The notes: a model not told the origin generated them from the sequence alone. A DNA stretch of 64,000 nt from Jatrophihabitans telluris (GCF_023516435.1 NZ_CP097332.1:620001-684000), one strand, 5' to 3'. Positions 35,787 through 45,262 are shown, numbered from the stretch's first letter. Made by a program: numbers and translations.

Positions 35787-37523
35787 ATGCAGATTCAAAG
35801 AATCGGCCCCGGAGAGCGCAGTGAGCGCTGCCGGGAGTTCATGATCCCGATGCGCGACGGCGTCCGCTTGGCCACCGACGTCTACCTGCCCGACGACGAC
35901 GGCACCGCGCCTGGCCCGACCGTGCTCACCAGATTGCCCTACGACAAGAGCGGCGACTACACGTTCATGGCCGACGTGGCCGCGTACTTCACCGCCCGGG
36001 GTTACCGCGTCGTTGTTCAGGACGTCCGCGGCAAATTCCGATCCGAGGGCGAGACCTTGTTGTTCGTGAACGAGGCGGAGGACGGGTACGACACCATCGA
36101 CTGGATCACCAAGCAGGCTTGGTCCGATGGCGTCGTGGGCATGTGGGGCGATTCCTACTACGGCTTCACCCAATGGGCCGCGGTCTCGATGGCCCATCCG
36201 GCGTTGCGGGCCATCGTGCCGAGGGTCACCGGCACGCGCCTGGGTGAGCTCGCCGAGGAGATCCCCGGCACTCATACTCGCGAAGTCGAGATGGGTGTGC
36301 ACCGTTTGTACGCCCTCACCATGTTCCACGACCGCGACATCCTGCACTGGGACATGGACTGGAACACCCTTCCGTACCACGACACGGTCGAGAAGTTCTT
36401 CGCCGCCGTCGGCAGCCGCTCGGCCTCCTACGACCTGTGGTACCGCAACCCGGTTCGGCTGCGTCGATTCCGGCATGGCAGCCCGTTCGCCGCGCCTGCG
36501 GTGCCGGTGCTGATGACCATCGGCTGGTGGGACAACTGCGCCCCGTGGCAATGGCAGGACCACGCTCGCATCCAGCAGAGCCCGCACTGGTCATTGAACG
36601 AGTACCTGCTCATCGAGGCCATCGACCACGAGAACAATTCCCACTTCGAACGGCCGTGGCTGCGTGCTGCGGGTGAGCCCGCGACGGACGAGCACCTCGG
36701 CATGATGGCTCGCTACCTGGACCCGGCCGTGGAGTTCTTCGACATCTTCCTCCGTGGCCTGGGTAGTCCGCATGATCTGCCCAGGGTGCGCTGGCAGCTG
36801 GCCAATGCCGATCCGGCGCTGCGGAGCGCCGATACCTGGCCACCGCCGGAGGTGACCGCCGTGACGTTCTATCCGGCTAACGCGGCAGCCGCCGTGTCCG
36901 GTACGCGCAGCGGTGACCTCGCCGACTCGCCGCCGGCCCGCAGTGAGATCGCGACGTGGAAGCACGATCCCAGCGACCCGGTTGTCTCGCCGATGCCCGA
37001 CGCCTTCGCGTTCCTGGCCTACTACCCCGACGAGCGATCGTCAGCGGCACGCCCTGACGTCCTGACCTTCACCGCGACGGCCCGCACCGAGGCGCTCGAC
37101 CTCGTCGGCGCGGCGAGCCTGCGCGTGCGTATCGAGTCCGATGGACCGGAGGCGGATGTCTTTGCCCGGCTGTTGGACGTTGCCCCCGACGGAGCGGTCC
37201 ACCTCATCGCCCGCGGCCAGCTCACGGTCCTCGCGGCCGGCTACGGGTCCGACGTGGCGATCGACCTCGGCCAGCTCGGCTATCGGCTGCCCGCCGGCCA
37301 TGCGTTACGGCTGGCCATCGCCAGTAGCGACGCCCCCGAGTTCGTGCCAGCCTGGGGATTCGGCGGCAATCGCTGGGCTCAGTCCACCGCCGTGGTCAGC
37401 ACCCAGACCCTGCCGCTCGGTGGCCTGAACGGGATCGCGCTGACCGTGCACGTCCAACTGCCCACGCCGTCCACCGTCGATCCGGGCACGCCGGGATCCT
37501 CTGCAGATACGGAGCAATCATGA
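35787..37523 (+). CDS. CocE/NonD-family (S15) alpha/beta hydrolase
   Basis: A 578-residue hydrolase of the cocaine-esterase/X-prolyl peptidase group. The nucleophile is S123 in WGDSYYG, an Asp is in GWWDN and a candidate His in IDHENN. A C-terminal jelly-roll domain follows (from about residue 390; VGAASLRVRIES). These enzymes cleave ester or amide bonds. It lacks a signal peptide, so it should act on material brought in by the adjacent importer. It overlaps the amidase gene as ATGA. Confidence 0.85.
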   Translation: MQIQRIGPGERSERCREFMIPMRDGVRLATDVYLPDDDGTAPGPTVLTRLPYDKSGDYTFMADVAAYFTARGYRVVVQDVRGKFRSEGETLLFVNEAEDGYDTIDWITKQAWSDGVVGMWGDSYYGFTQWAAVSMAHPALRAIVPRVTGTRLGELAEEIPGTHTREVEMGVHRLYALTMFHDRDILHWDMDWNTLPYHDTVEKFFAAVGSRSASYDLWYRNPVRLRRFRHGSPFAAPAVPVLMTIGWWDNCAPWQWQDHARIQQSPHWSLNEYLLIEAIDHENNSHFERPWLRAAGEPATDEHLGMMARYLDPAVEFFDIFLRGLGSPHDLPRVRWQLANADPALRSADTWPPPEVTAVTFYPANAAAAVSGTRSGDLADSPPARSEIATWKHDPSDPVVSPMPDAFAFLAYYPDERSSAARPDVLTFTATARTEALDLVGAASLRVRIESDGPEADVFARLLDVAPDGAVHLIARGQLTVLAAGYGSDVAIDLGQLGYRLPAGHALRLAIASSDAPEFVPAWGFGGNRWAQSTAVVSTQTLPLGGLNGIALTVHVQLPTPSTVDPGTPGSSADTEQS

Positions 37524-38965
37524 CTGCCGCGCACCTCGCACCCGATACCACCGCGCTGTGGAGCCGGTCGGCAACGTCGCTGGCCGAATCGATTCGCTCC
37601 GGGGAGGTGTCGAGCCGAGCGGTCGTCCAGGCCTGCCTCGACCGGGTCGCGGACGTCAATCCCGCGGTGAACGCGGCGACTGTGGTGTTCACCGAGCAAG
37701 CGCTGCAGGCGGCCGACGATGCCGACCGGGCCGTCCGGAGTGGGGCCGAGCTAGGACCGTTGCACGGCGTCCCGATCTCGGTCAAGGAGAACGTCGACCT
37801 GGCCTGGTCGGCGACCACTCACGGTCTAGCGCTGTTCAAGGACGCGATCCCGGACAGCGACGCCGTCGACGTCCGGCGATTGCGGGAAGCCGGCGCCATC
37901 CCGCTCATCCGCACGAACATGCCCGACATGGGAATGCGCTGGCATACCGACAACGCCCTGCACGGAGCGACGGTCAACCCGTGGGATCCCGCCCGGACTC
38001 CAGGTGGATCCTCGGGCGGCGAAGGCGTCGCCGTGGCCACCGGCATGACGCCGCTGGGACTGGGCAATGACTACGGCGGTTCCATCCGGCTGCCCGCACA
38101 CGCCAACGGTGTCTGCGGCCTGAAACCCACGCCGGGCCGGATCCCGCTGTGGCGGCCGGGCCCGGGTGTCTTTCCCCTTACGGCACAGCTGTTTTCCGTC
38201 GAAGGCCCGCTCGGTCGCACTGTCGACGATGTGGCGCTCGGGTACGAGATCATGCGCGGGCCGTGCGAGATCGACCCGTTGACCGTTCCGGTGGCGAAAG
38301 ATCCCTATGCCGGCGCGCCGCGCCGAGTGGCGGTCGTGACTGATCCCGGTGGCCTCGGCACGGCCCCACGCATTACCGCCGCTGTGAGACGAGCCGCCGA
38401 CGCCCTCGCCGACGCGGGGTGGGAGGTCGAGGAGGTCGAGCCACCGCACATCGCGGAGGCGGCGCTGCTGTGGCGAGAACTGGTCGTGGCCGACCTGCTG
38501 GAATTCCTGTTCAATCCGGCCGCCGGACTCGTCGAACACTTCTCCGACGGTGCTCGCGACTACACCGATCAGTTCGTCGCCCATACCCGACGCTTGACCC
38601 TGGGCGATTTCGGTGCCGCCGTGAGCCGACGCAATGAGATCCGCTCGGCCTGGAGTTCGTTCCAGGCCAGCCACCCGGTGATTCTGGCTCCGGTGATCAC
38701 CGAGCTTCCGTTCGCGGTCGGCGCCGATCTGGCCGGCCCGGACGCGGTCGACGAGATCTGCCACGCCCATCGTCTGCTGGTCGCGGTGAGCTGCCTGGGC
38801 ATGCCTGCCCTGGCGTTGCCGGTCGGCACGCAGTCGGAGGCGATGCCTGATGGCGTGCAGTTGATCGGCCCGCTCTTCGGCGAGGCATTGTGCGTAGCCG
38901 CGGGCCGCGAACTCGAGCGCGCGTGTGGCGCGATGACTCCCATAGACCCCAGACCCGCACGGTGA
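37520..38965 (+). CDS. Amidase-signature family hydrolase
   Basis: A 481-residue amidase with the Ser-cisSer-Lys triad: K89 in ISVKENVD, the Ser pair in PGGSSGGEG (164-165) and the nucleophile S188 in YGGSIRLPA. It splits a carboxamide to acid and ammonia or amine. Translation is coupled to the preceding hydrolase. The operon logic is import, then ester/amide cleavage in two steps. Confidence 0.9.
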   Translation: MTAAHLAPDTTALWSRSATSLAESIRSGEVSSRAVVQACLDRVADVNPAVNAATVVFTEQALQAADDADRAVRSGAELGPLHGVPISVKENVDLAWSATTHGLALFKDAIPDSDAVDVRRLREAGAIPLIRTNMPDMGMRWHTDNALHGATVNPWDPARTPGGSSGGEGVAVATGMTPLGLGNDYGGSIRLPAHANGVCGLKPTPGRIPLWRPGPGVFPLTAQLFSVEGPLGRTVDDVALGYEIMRGPCEIDPLTVPVAKDPYAGAPRRVAVVTDPGGLGTAPRITAAVRRAADALADAGWEVEEVEPPHIAEAALLWRELVVADLLEFLFNPAAGLVEHFSDGARDYTDQFVAHTRRLTLGDFGAAVSRRNEIRSAWSSFQASHPVILAPVITELPFAVGADLAGPDAVDEICHAHRLLVAVSCLGMPALALPVGTQSEAMPDGVQLIGPLFGEALCVAAGRELERACGAMTPIDPRPAR

Positions 38966-39030
38966 TCGGCGGTCAACCGAACGCGGCAGCGTAGCCGTGA
39001 GCATCAGCACGAAATGACCCGGAGGTGGGT

Positions 39031-39056
39031 GCAACCATTGCTGGTGCCAGACGTCT
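39031..39056 (+). promoter_or_regulatory. Candidate ECF-type promoter of the sigma factor gene
   Basis: GCAACC (39031-39036), a 15-base spacer and CGTCT (39052-39056) resemble the -35 and -10 of ECF sigma-dependent promoters in actinobacteria. The position about 55 bases upstream of the sigma gene start suggests autoregulation. Confidence 0.35.
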
Positions 39057-39110
39057 CTGCTTATGAGGACACCGACAGAGGGCTCATCGGTGCAGGCGGA
39101 GGTGACGGGG

Positions 39111-39677
39111 ATGGCCGGGACCGTGAGGGTGACCATGACCGACAGGCCGGAGGATGATGCCGCGGCGCTCGCCGAGCGTGTGACGGCCTCCGACGGCGTG
39201 GCTGAGTTGTACCGGTCGCATCGATTGGGCATGGTCAGGCTCGCCCTGCTGCTCGTCGACGATCTCGATACCGCCGAGGACGTTGTGCAAGACGCGTTCG
39301 CGTCGCTGCACCGCCGCTGGAACTACCTTGGATCGCCCGACGCGGCCATCGGCTATCTGCGGGTCTCGGTTCTGAACGGATCGAGATCCGTCCTGCGTCG
39401 CAGGCGAACCGTGCGGCTGAACCCGTCGCCGGACGAGGCCCGCGCCGTGGCCGAGGGCGCCGACGCCCCGACCCTGCTGGCCGATGAACATCGCGAGGTA
39501 CTGGCAGCGATCCGGAGCCTTCCCCGACGCCAACGGGAGGTGATCGTCCTGCGCTACTGGGCGGCGATGACCGAGCCGGCTGTCGCTGAGGCGCTCGGCA
39601 TCTCCCTCGGAGCAGTGAAGTCCAACGCATCTCGTGGTCGCGACGCGATCGCCGCTCGGATAGGAGGAACCCGATGA
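39111..39677 (+). CDS. SigE-family ECF RNA polymerase sigma factor
   Basis: A 188-residue sigma factor. Region 2 includes LYRSHRLGMVRLALLLVDDLDTAEDVVQDAF (split across helices), and region 4 includes LPRRQREVIVLRYW and ALGISLGAVKSNASRG. It directs transcription of a specific regulon. The ATG at 39111 has GGAGGTG six bases upstream; the earlier ATG at 39063 lacks one. It overlaps the next gene as ATGA, which marks its likely regulator. Confidence 0.88.
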   Translation: MAGTVRVTMTDRPEDDAAALAERVTASDGVAELYRSHRLGMVRLALLLVDDLDTAEDVVQDAFASLHRRWNYLGSPDAAIGYLRVSVLNGSRSVLRRRRTVRLNPSPDEARAVAEGADAPTLLADEHREVLAAIRSLPRRQREVIVLRYWAAMTEPAVAEALGISLGAVKSNASRGRDAIAARIGGTR

Positions 39678-40741
39678 GTCCCAACGGCACCCGGGGCCCG
39701 CAAGCCTCCGACGATCTCGATGCGCTGATCCGCTCGGCGCTGACCGCCCGCGCGGATCAGGTTGTGGAGACGATGCTGCGCCCGGCCGCCCCACCCCAGC
39801 TGACGGACAATCGATCGGCGACGATCCTGCGCTGGCCCTGGGCAGGCCCGGTACTGGCCGCGGCCGCAGTGGCGGCACTCGCGGTCGGCACCTCGACGAT
39901 CGTCCACCGGGCCGATGGCCATCACGCACCCCCGGCATCACCCAGTGGAACGCCGATGCCGCACCAGCCGGTTCCGACGTTCGGCCCGACGCCGGTTCCG
40001 ACATCGTCGCCGACCCGCAGCGCTACGCCCAGCGGCACCGGTTCGAGCAGTCGTCCCAGCACTGGTCCATCGGCCAGTACGTCGCCGGCACCGAGCGGGT
40101 CGAGCGGGTCCAGCGGTAGTGGCAGCACCACGTTCGAGCTCGGCTACCAGCCGTTGTGGCCGTTCGCCGACGGCAGCCAGGTCGCTGCCTGGCAGTCGGC
40201 GCACCAGACCAACGGCTCCCAGCCCTGGCACCTGGACGCGGGCGAGACCGCGCTGTTCTTCACCCGCAACTACCTCGGGTTCACCGAGCTGACCCGGGTC
40301 ACGATAACAAGAGTGGACGACACCGGGGCCCACGTCGGGGTCGGGTATCTCGACCCGAACGGGACCACGCACACGTCCGCCGTGCTGCACCTGCTGCGAT
40401 TCGGGACCACGTCTCAGGCGCCGTGGGAGGTCGTCGGAAGCGACGACACGACGCTGTCCCTTGAGCAGCCGGCGTACGGCTCGAGCGTGAGCTCACCCGT
40501 TGCGGTCGGCGGCCACATCACCGGTGTGGACGAGGCGATCCGGGTCTCGGTCCGCTCGCTCGCGAGCGGCGGAGCAACGGCGCCGGTCCTGGCCTCCGTG
40601 CCCGCCGGCGGCAACCACTCGCCGTGGTCCACCGGCCCGATCGACCTGCGACTGCACGGCACGCTGACCATCGTCGCCTCGACCGGCGGCCACCTGCAGC
40701 AGGTGGAGCGCTTCGCGATCCAGGGAGTCACCGCGAACTGA
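39674..40741 (+). CDS. Membrane-anchored partner of the sigma factor (putative anti-sigma)
   Basis: A 355-residue protein: an N-terminal cytoplasmic stretch (1-52), one membrane helix (about 53-72), a long Pro/Ser/Thr-rich outer linker (about 80-150), then an outer domain ending in a region that looks like the Gmad2 Ig-like fold (from about 275: SSVSSPVAVGGHITG). No zinc-type HxxxCxxC anti-sigma motif is seen. Overlap with the sigma gene argues for a regulatory link, but direct anti-sigma function is inference. Confidence 0.6.
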   Translation: MSPNGTRGPQASDDLDALIRSALTARADQVVETMLRPAAPPQLTDNRSATILRWPWAGPVLAAAAVAALAVGTSTIVHRADGHHAPPASPSGTPMPHQPVPTFGPTPVPTSSPTRSATPSGTGSSSRPSTGPSASTSPAPSGSSGSSGSGSTTFELGYQPLWPFADGSQVAAWQSAHQTNGSQPWHLDAGETALFFTRNYLGFTELTRVTITRVDDTGAHVGVGYLDPNGTTHTSAVLHLLRFGTTSQAPWEVVGSDDTTLSLEQPAYGSSVSSPVAVGGHITGVDEAIRVSVRSLASGGATAPVLASVPAGGNHSPWSTGPIDLRLHGTLTIVASTGGHLQQVERFAIQGVTAN

Positions 40742-40772
40742 CCGACTACCCCTGGAGACACCTAACAAAGAA

Positions 40773-40801
40773 TTGACACGCCCGGCGACCCCGTGTAAAT
40801 T
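40773..40801 (+). promoter_or_regulatory. Near-consensus housekeeping promoter
   Basis: TTGACA (40773-40778) and TAAATT (40796-40801) are separated by exactly 17 bases, close to the primary sigma consensus. It lies in the gap before the secreted propeller protein, about 55 bases ahead of its start. Confidence 0.6.
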
Positions 40802-40855
40802 CCGTGTTCACCGTTGCCGTCAAGGCGCGGTCGACGACGATTCGGGGGAGTCATC

Positions 40856-42562
40856 GTGTTGTGCAGGACCAGACGACGGCGCAGCGTGGCGGTATTGGCC
40901 GTGGCGACGATGGCGCTTATCGCGGAGACGGTATCGGCCTCCAGCCATGCCCAGGCAGCCGGAACACCGAAGCCGTCCCCGGTCGCGGCACGCACGGCCG
41001 CAGCGGTCACCTCCGCTGCCCTGCCCACAGCGCAACTGGACGGCGTCGCGTTCGCCCAGAAGATCGTCGGTAACCGCGTCTTCGCCGGCGGCCGCTTCAG
41101 CCACGCCCGCCCGGCCGGCGCCGCCCCTGGGACTCACCAGGTCCTTCGCCGAAACCTGCTGTCCTACAACCTCACGACGGGCGTCCTGGATTCCGGCTTC
41201 GCGCCGACGGTCAACGGCACGATCCGCGTCATCGCGGTGTCGCCCGACCACCGGCGGCTCTACATCGGCGGCGACTTCACGTCCGTCAACGGAGTGAAGC
41301 GATCACGGATCGCGGCTCTGGACGTCCGGACCGGAGCTTTGATCCGGACCTTCGCTCCGAAGCTGAGTGCCCGGGTCGCGGCGATCATCGCCACCCCGAC
41401 GGTCGTGTACACCGGTGGCAGCTTCCGGCTGGCCAACGGCGTGCCCCGCAAGCGGCTGGCCGCCTTCACCGCACGCACCGGCACCCTTACGAAATGGGCG
41501 CCCGCCGCTGACCAATCCGTCACCTCCATGCTGCTGTCGCGATCCGGGCGGCACCTCAACGTCATCCTCGGCGGTCACTTCACCAAGATGAACGGCAAGG
41601 TGCACTGGGGTCTGGCGGCAGTGGACTCCGGTGCCGGCAAGTCCGTTGCCGGCTGGCGTGGCGGCGCGCCGGTCAAGGTCGGTGGCCTGCACTCGGCGGT
41701 CACCAGCCTGAGCACCGACGGCCACCTGGTGTTCGCGACCACGTACATGTATCTGAGCGGGGCCAACCTCGAAGGCGCTTTCGCAGTCGATCCGGCAACC
41801 GGAAAACTGCGCTGGGTCGAGAGCTGCCGGGGCGACGTCTACGGCAGTTTCCCCCAGTGGGGACAGCTTTTTCTCGTCGGCCACCCACACGATTGTTCGG
41901 CCGTGAACGGCTACCCGCAATCCACGCCGGTCCACTACCAGCGCGCGGTCGCCTTCACCCTGCAGGCGACGGGCGTCATCGGCCCCGACACCGCGACCGG
42001 CACCGCGCCCTGGGTGCGTAAGTGGGTCGGAACGCCCAGCCCTTCGTTGGTGAACTGGTTTCCCGACATCTCGATCGGCCACGCGACCGGTCTGAACCAG
42101 GGCGCGTGGAGCGTCACCGGCAACTCCGGCTACCTCGTGCTCGGCGGGGAGTTCCTGACCGTGAACGGCGTCGGCCAGCAGGGCCTGGTGCGCTTCGGGG
42201 TCCCCCGGGTCAACGGTGCGCTCGCCGGCGACGGTCCCATGGTCAGCGGCGCCAAGCTGACGCCGACGGTCACGGGCGGAAGCGCAGGTACGCCGATCAC
42301 CCTCACCTGGACCGCCAACTGGGACCAGGACGACAAGACCCTCACCTACCGCCTCGTCCGCGTCGGCTCGACCCAGACCGGGCCAGTGACCGTGACCTGC
42401 GCCGCCGAGACGGCGGACTCGGAGTTCTGGCATCGGCCGGTCATGTCGTGCACCGACTCGGCGAGCACGGCGTCGGGCACATACAGCTACCGGCTCTATG
42501 TCTTCGACCGCGACGGCCACACCGTGGTCAGCGCCGATACCGTGCCGAAGACCATCGCCTGA
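40856..42562 (+). CDS. Secreted beta-propeller-like (delta-60 repeat) protein
   Basis: A 568-residue exported protein. The Arg-rich n-region and hydrophobic stretch form a signal peptide when started at GTG 40856, which has GGGGGAG five bases upstream. The mature part has repeats around a G-G-x-F core: FAGGRF, YIGGDFTSVNG, YTGGSFRLANG, ILGGHFTKMNG and VLGGEFLTVNG. This recurs in large actinobacterial exoproteins. A Fn3/Ig-like C-terminal domain (about 470-568) follows. Function outside the cell is unknown; the fold suggests binding. Confidence 0.78.
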   Translation: MLCRTRRRRSVAVLAVATMALIAETVSASSHAQAAGTPKPSPVAARTAAAVTSAALPTAQLDGVAFAQKIVGNRVFAGGRFSHARPAGAAPGTHQVLRRNLLSYNLTTGVLDSGFAPTVNGTIRVIAVSPDHRRLYIGGDFTSVNGVKRSRIAALDVRTGALIRTFAPKLSARVAAIIATPTVVYTGGSFRLANGVPRKRLAAFTARTGTLTKWAPAADQSVTSMLLSRSGRHLNVILGGHFTKMNGKVHWGLAAVDSGAGKSVAGWRGGAPVKVGGLHSAVTSLSTDGHLVFATTYMYLSGANLEGAFAVDPATGKLRWVESCRGDVYGSFPQWGQLFLVGHPHDCSAVNGYPQSTPVHYQRAVAFTLQATGVIGPDTATGTAPWVRKWVGTPSPSLVNWFPDISIGHATGLNQGAWSVTGNSGYLVLGGEFLTVNGVGQQGLVRFGVPRVNGALAGDGPMVSGAKLTPTVTGGSAGTPITLTWTANWDQDDKTLTYRLVRVGSTQTGPVTVTCAAETADSEFWHRPVMSCTDSASTASGTYSYRLYVFDRDGHTVVSADTVPKTIA

Positions 42563-42563
42563 G

Positions 42564-44279
42564 TCAAGCCGAACTCGCCGTCGACTCGCGTGCCGCTTGG
42601 GCCTGGGGCAGGCGGCGGAAGGCAAGCACGGCGATGTCGTCCTCCGAATCGGCCTGGCTGAGCGCAGAGATCAACCGATCAAGACGCTCGTCAAGAGCTC
42701 CTTCGACCGGGGCGTTGTCGGCCAGCCGGTCCAAACCCTGACTGAGCGGCTCGCCGCGACGTTCGACGAGCCCGTCGGTGTAGGCGATCAGCGTTGCTCC
42801 GTAGGGCAGCGTCATCTGGGTGGTCTGGTACGTGCTCACTCGGACACCGAGGGGCAGCCCGACGCTGGTGGTGATGAACCGGGCCTCGGATTCGGTGACG
42901 AGCAGCGGACCAAGGTGCCCCGCGTTGGCCAGCGTGATGACACCGGTGCTCAGATCGCCCACACCGACGAGGGCCGTGGCGATGTGCCCGTCGCGCAGCA
43001 CGTTGACCTCCCTCGAGCACAGCCCGAGCGCTACCTCGGGGGGATGGCCCTCTACCAGGTAGGCGCGCAACGTGAACCGGATTCGGCCCATGAGGGCGGC
43101 CGCTTCGACGCCACGACCGGACACGTCACCAACCACGAAGGCGAACCGGTTCTCGTCCAGACCGATCAGGCTGTACCAGTCGCCGCCCACCTCGACGCCA
43201 CGTGCGCCGGCCACGTATCGAGAGGCGATCTCCAGGCCAGAGATGGCCGGATTGCTCTGCGGCAAAAGGGCGTGCTGCAGAGTCTCCGAGATCGAGCGCT
43301 GAACGCCGTAGAGCTCGTCGAGCTGTTCGTACAACGCGATGATCGTGTTGGCGTCGGCCTCGGCCCTACTGCGTCGCCGGACGAGCGCCGCGGTGATCAG
43401 CGCCGTGATCAGGGTCAGCAGCAAGCCGCCGACGAGCAGGATCCAGGGCAGTTCAACGCCCAACGTCCCCCCGAGATGGGTGGACGGTGAGGTCGCGAGG
43501 GTGATGAACGTATTGCCGAACGGGATCGTCTCGACGACCACAGTTCCGCGCAGCGGCAGGCGTCGAACGTCGACGTCGGTCGTCTGCATGTCTGCCGTCG
43601 CGGTCGACTTGCCGAGGTACGTGGCGAAGTGCAGGTCGGAGAAGGCGGACGTACTTTCCACCGGCACGCGGCGGTTGGCCGGGATGCCGCGCTCGGCGAC
43701 GACGACATAGCTGGGCCGGCCTTGGGTCCCCAGCGCATAGGCGATCCGCTTCTGACCGGCGACGGAGATCCCCTCCACCACGAACGTCGCACTCGTACTG
43801 GCCTTCGAGCGCATCGCTCGGGCCGTGTCGCCGGCGGGGTCGAGAGCCGGCGTGACGCCGACGGACGCGACCGGACCGGACGAGGCATCGCCCGATCGCC
43901 ACAACTGCGCCGCGATGAACAGCGACTTCGGGCCGATGTAGCTGGACATGAAGTTGCGGAACGCGGCGGGATCGCCGTTGCTGGCCGCACCGATCGCGGC
44001 CGCCGTCTTCAGGGGTGCCTCAATCCCGATGATGGCCGAGGACACCACGGCGGCGGCCTGTCGGGTCTGCACCTCGAGCAGGCGGTGTTCACTGTTGCTG
44101 TCGAGTCGTCGCGCCGTGAGCGAGGCCGAGACGGTCAGGACCAGACCGACGGCCGTCACGAGGCAGAACACCCAGCTCGCGCGGCTCAGCGGTCCGCGGG
44201 CGCGGCTCAGCGGTCCGCGGGCGGCACCGCTGCTGGCCGCACCGACGCTGGCGTCCGTCGTCCTCGGTGCGGCACTCAT
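42564..44279 (-). CDS. Membrane-bound SpoIIE-type PP2C phosphatase with extracellular sensor
   Basis: A 571-residue protein: helix 1 (about 36-57), an extracytoplasmic CHASE-like sensor (about 58-270), helix 2 (about 275-298), a coiled linker and a SpoIIE/RsbU phosphatase domain (about 345-560). The phosphatase metal motifs are GVEVGGDWYS, VVGDVSGRG and YTDGLVERRG. It should dephosphorylate an anti-sigma antagonist in response to an outside signal. The likely partner is the STAS protein encoded just to the right. It is divergent from the kinase gene. Confidence 0.9.
   Translation of the reverse strand: MSAAPRTTDASVGAASSGAARGPLSRARGPLSRASWVFCLVTAVGLVLTVSASLTARRLDSNSEHRLLEVQTRQAAAVVSSAIIGIEAPLKTAAAIGAASNGDPAAFRNFMSSYIGPKSLFIAAQLWRSGDASSGPVASVGVTPALDPAGDTARAMRSKASTSATFVVEGISVAGQKRIAYALGTQGRPSYVVVAERGIPANRRVPVESTSAFSDLHFATYLGKSTATADMQTTDVDVRRLPLRGTVVVETIPFGNTFITLATSPSTHLGGTLGVELPWILLVGGLLLTLITALITAALVRRRSRAEADANTIIALYEQLDELYGVQRSISETLQHALLPQSNPAISGLEIASRYVAGARGVEVGGDWYSLIGLDENRFAFVVGDVSGRGVEAAALMGRIRFTLRAYLVEGHPPEVALGLCSREVNVLRDGHIATALVGVGDLSTGVITLANAGHLGPLLVTESEARFITTSVGLPLGVRVSTYQTTQMTLPYGATLIAYTDGLVERRGEPLSQGLDRLADNAPVEGALDERLDRLISALSQADSEDDIAVLAFRRLPQAQAARESTASSA
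44180..44221. repeat. Perfect 21-bp tandem duplication inside the SpoIIE gene
   Basis: Two identical 21-base units (44180-44200, 44201-44221) duplicate seven residues (RGPLSRA) in the N-terminal cytoplasmic tail of the phosphatase. Frame is kept. It looks like a recent slip or a variable-number site. Confidence 0.9.
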
Positions 44280-44437
44280 GAAACCGAGTATGGCGGACGC
44301 GCCACGCGGTGTCCGATTCGGCGCCCCGCGACCGACAGGCGGCAGGTTTGGGTGGACAATTGCCCTCTGGGCTGATTTGCTGACGCGCGAGACAGCGTCC
44401 TCGCCGTGCGGTCGGACTGTTTCAAGGGGGCACGGGT

Positions 44438-44896
44438 GTGCTAGACGCGATCAAGGCCGCCGACCTGCCCCACCAACTCCTCCATCCGACCGTCGTCCTG
44501 GCGCTTCCTGAAGACGCATCTGCGGTCCGACTAGCGCGCGCCGCCGTGCGTGGTGCGGCCCACCCGATGCTGTCAGCGCCGCGCCTCGCCGATGCCGTCC
44601 TGCTCACCTCGGAACTGGTCACCAACGCCCTGCTGTACGCGGGGCCACCGGTCGCGGTCCACATTCACGCCGAGTCGCACCGTGTCTCGGTCGCGGTCGG
44701 CGACCACACACCGCCGGCGCGGATCGACCGCAGTCCGCTGACCACGGCCAGTGTCGGCGGCCGCGGATTGGCGATAGTTGCCAGCCTTGCCAACGTTTGC
44801 GGGCTTTACGCACCGGTCGGCGCGACGGGAAAATTCGTCTGGTTCGTGGTCGAGGACGACTCGCCTTCGCGCGATGTCCCGACGAACAGAAGCTAG
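44438..44896 (+). CDS. RsbW/SpoIIAB-type anti-sigma histidine-kinase-like ATPase
   Basis: A 152-residue HATPase_c protein with the N box TSELVTNALLYAG and the G box GRGLAIV. These Ser/Thr kinases bind a sigma factor or phosphorylate STAS antagonists. GTG start after AAGGGGG. It sits between the divergent SpoIIE phosphatase and the STAS gene, completing a partner-switching set. No alternative sigma factor is adjacent. Confidence 0.88.
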   Translation: MLDAIKAADLPHQLLHPTVVLALPEDASAVRLARAAVRGAAHPMLSAPRLADAVLLTSELVTNALLYAGPPVAVHIHAESHRVSVAVGDHTPPARIDRSPLTTASVGGRGLAIVASLANVCGLYAPVGATGKFVWFVVEDDSPSRDVPTNRS

Positions 44897-44935
44897 AGTG
44901 ATCCCGCCCACCGACGCCACCTCCGGGGAGTTGTC

Positions 44936-45262
44936 ATGAGCCTGGACGTAGACCTGTCTGCGGTCGATGGTCAGCAAGCATTGGTGCTGCGCGGGGACCT
45001 GGATCTGGAGACCCGGAGCGTCGTTCTGGCGCGCGGCAACCAGGCCCTGCAAGAGCTCTCGCCCGGCGAACGCCTCGTCGTCGACCTGGCGAACGTGGGC
45101 TTCGTCGATTCGAGCGGGCTTGGTGTCCTCGTCGCCCTGTCCAACGAAGGTGCCGCCCGGGGTTGTCCGGTCGTCATGCGCCGCCCCAGCGCGGCGGTGT
45201 CGAAACTGTTCGAGCTGACCGGCCTCGACAAGGCCTTCGAGATCGAGCCTGCGCGTCCCTGA
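44936..45262 (+). CDS. STAS-domain anti-sigma factor antagonist
   Basis: A 108-residue SpoIIAA/RsbV-like protein. The phosphorylation site is the Ser in FVDSSGLGVL. When dephosphorylated it binds the kinase and frees its target. GGGGAG precedes the ATG. It lies 39 bp after the kinase gene. Confidence 0.92.
   Translation: MSLDVDLSAVDGQQALVLRGDLDLETRSVVLARGNQALQELSPGERLVVDLANVGFVDSSGLGVLVALSNEGAARGCPVVMRRPSAAVSKLFELTGLDKAFEIEPARP

Noticed and set aside
44280-44437. SigB-type promoter (GTTT...GGG) before the anti-sigma kinase gene
   Set aside because: GTTT and GGG elements exist but the spacers are 11 or 19 bases, outside the accepted range.
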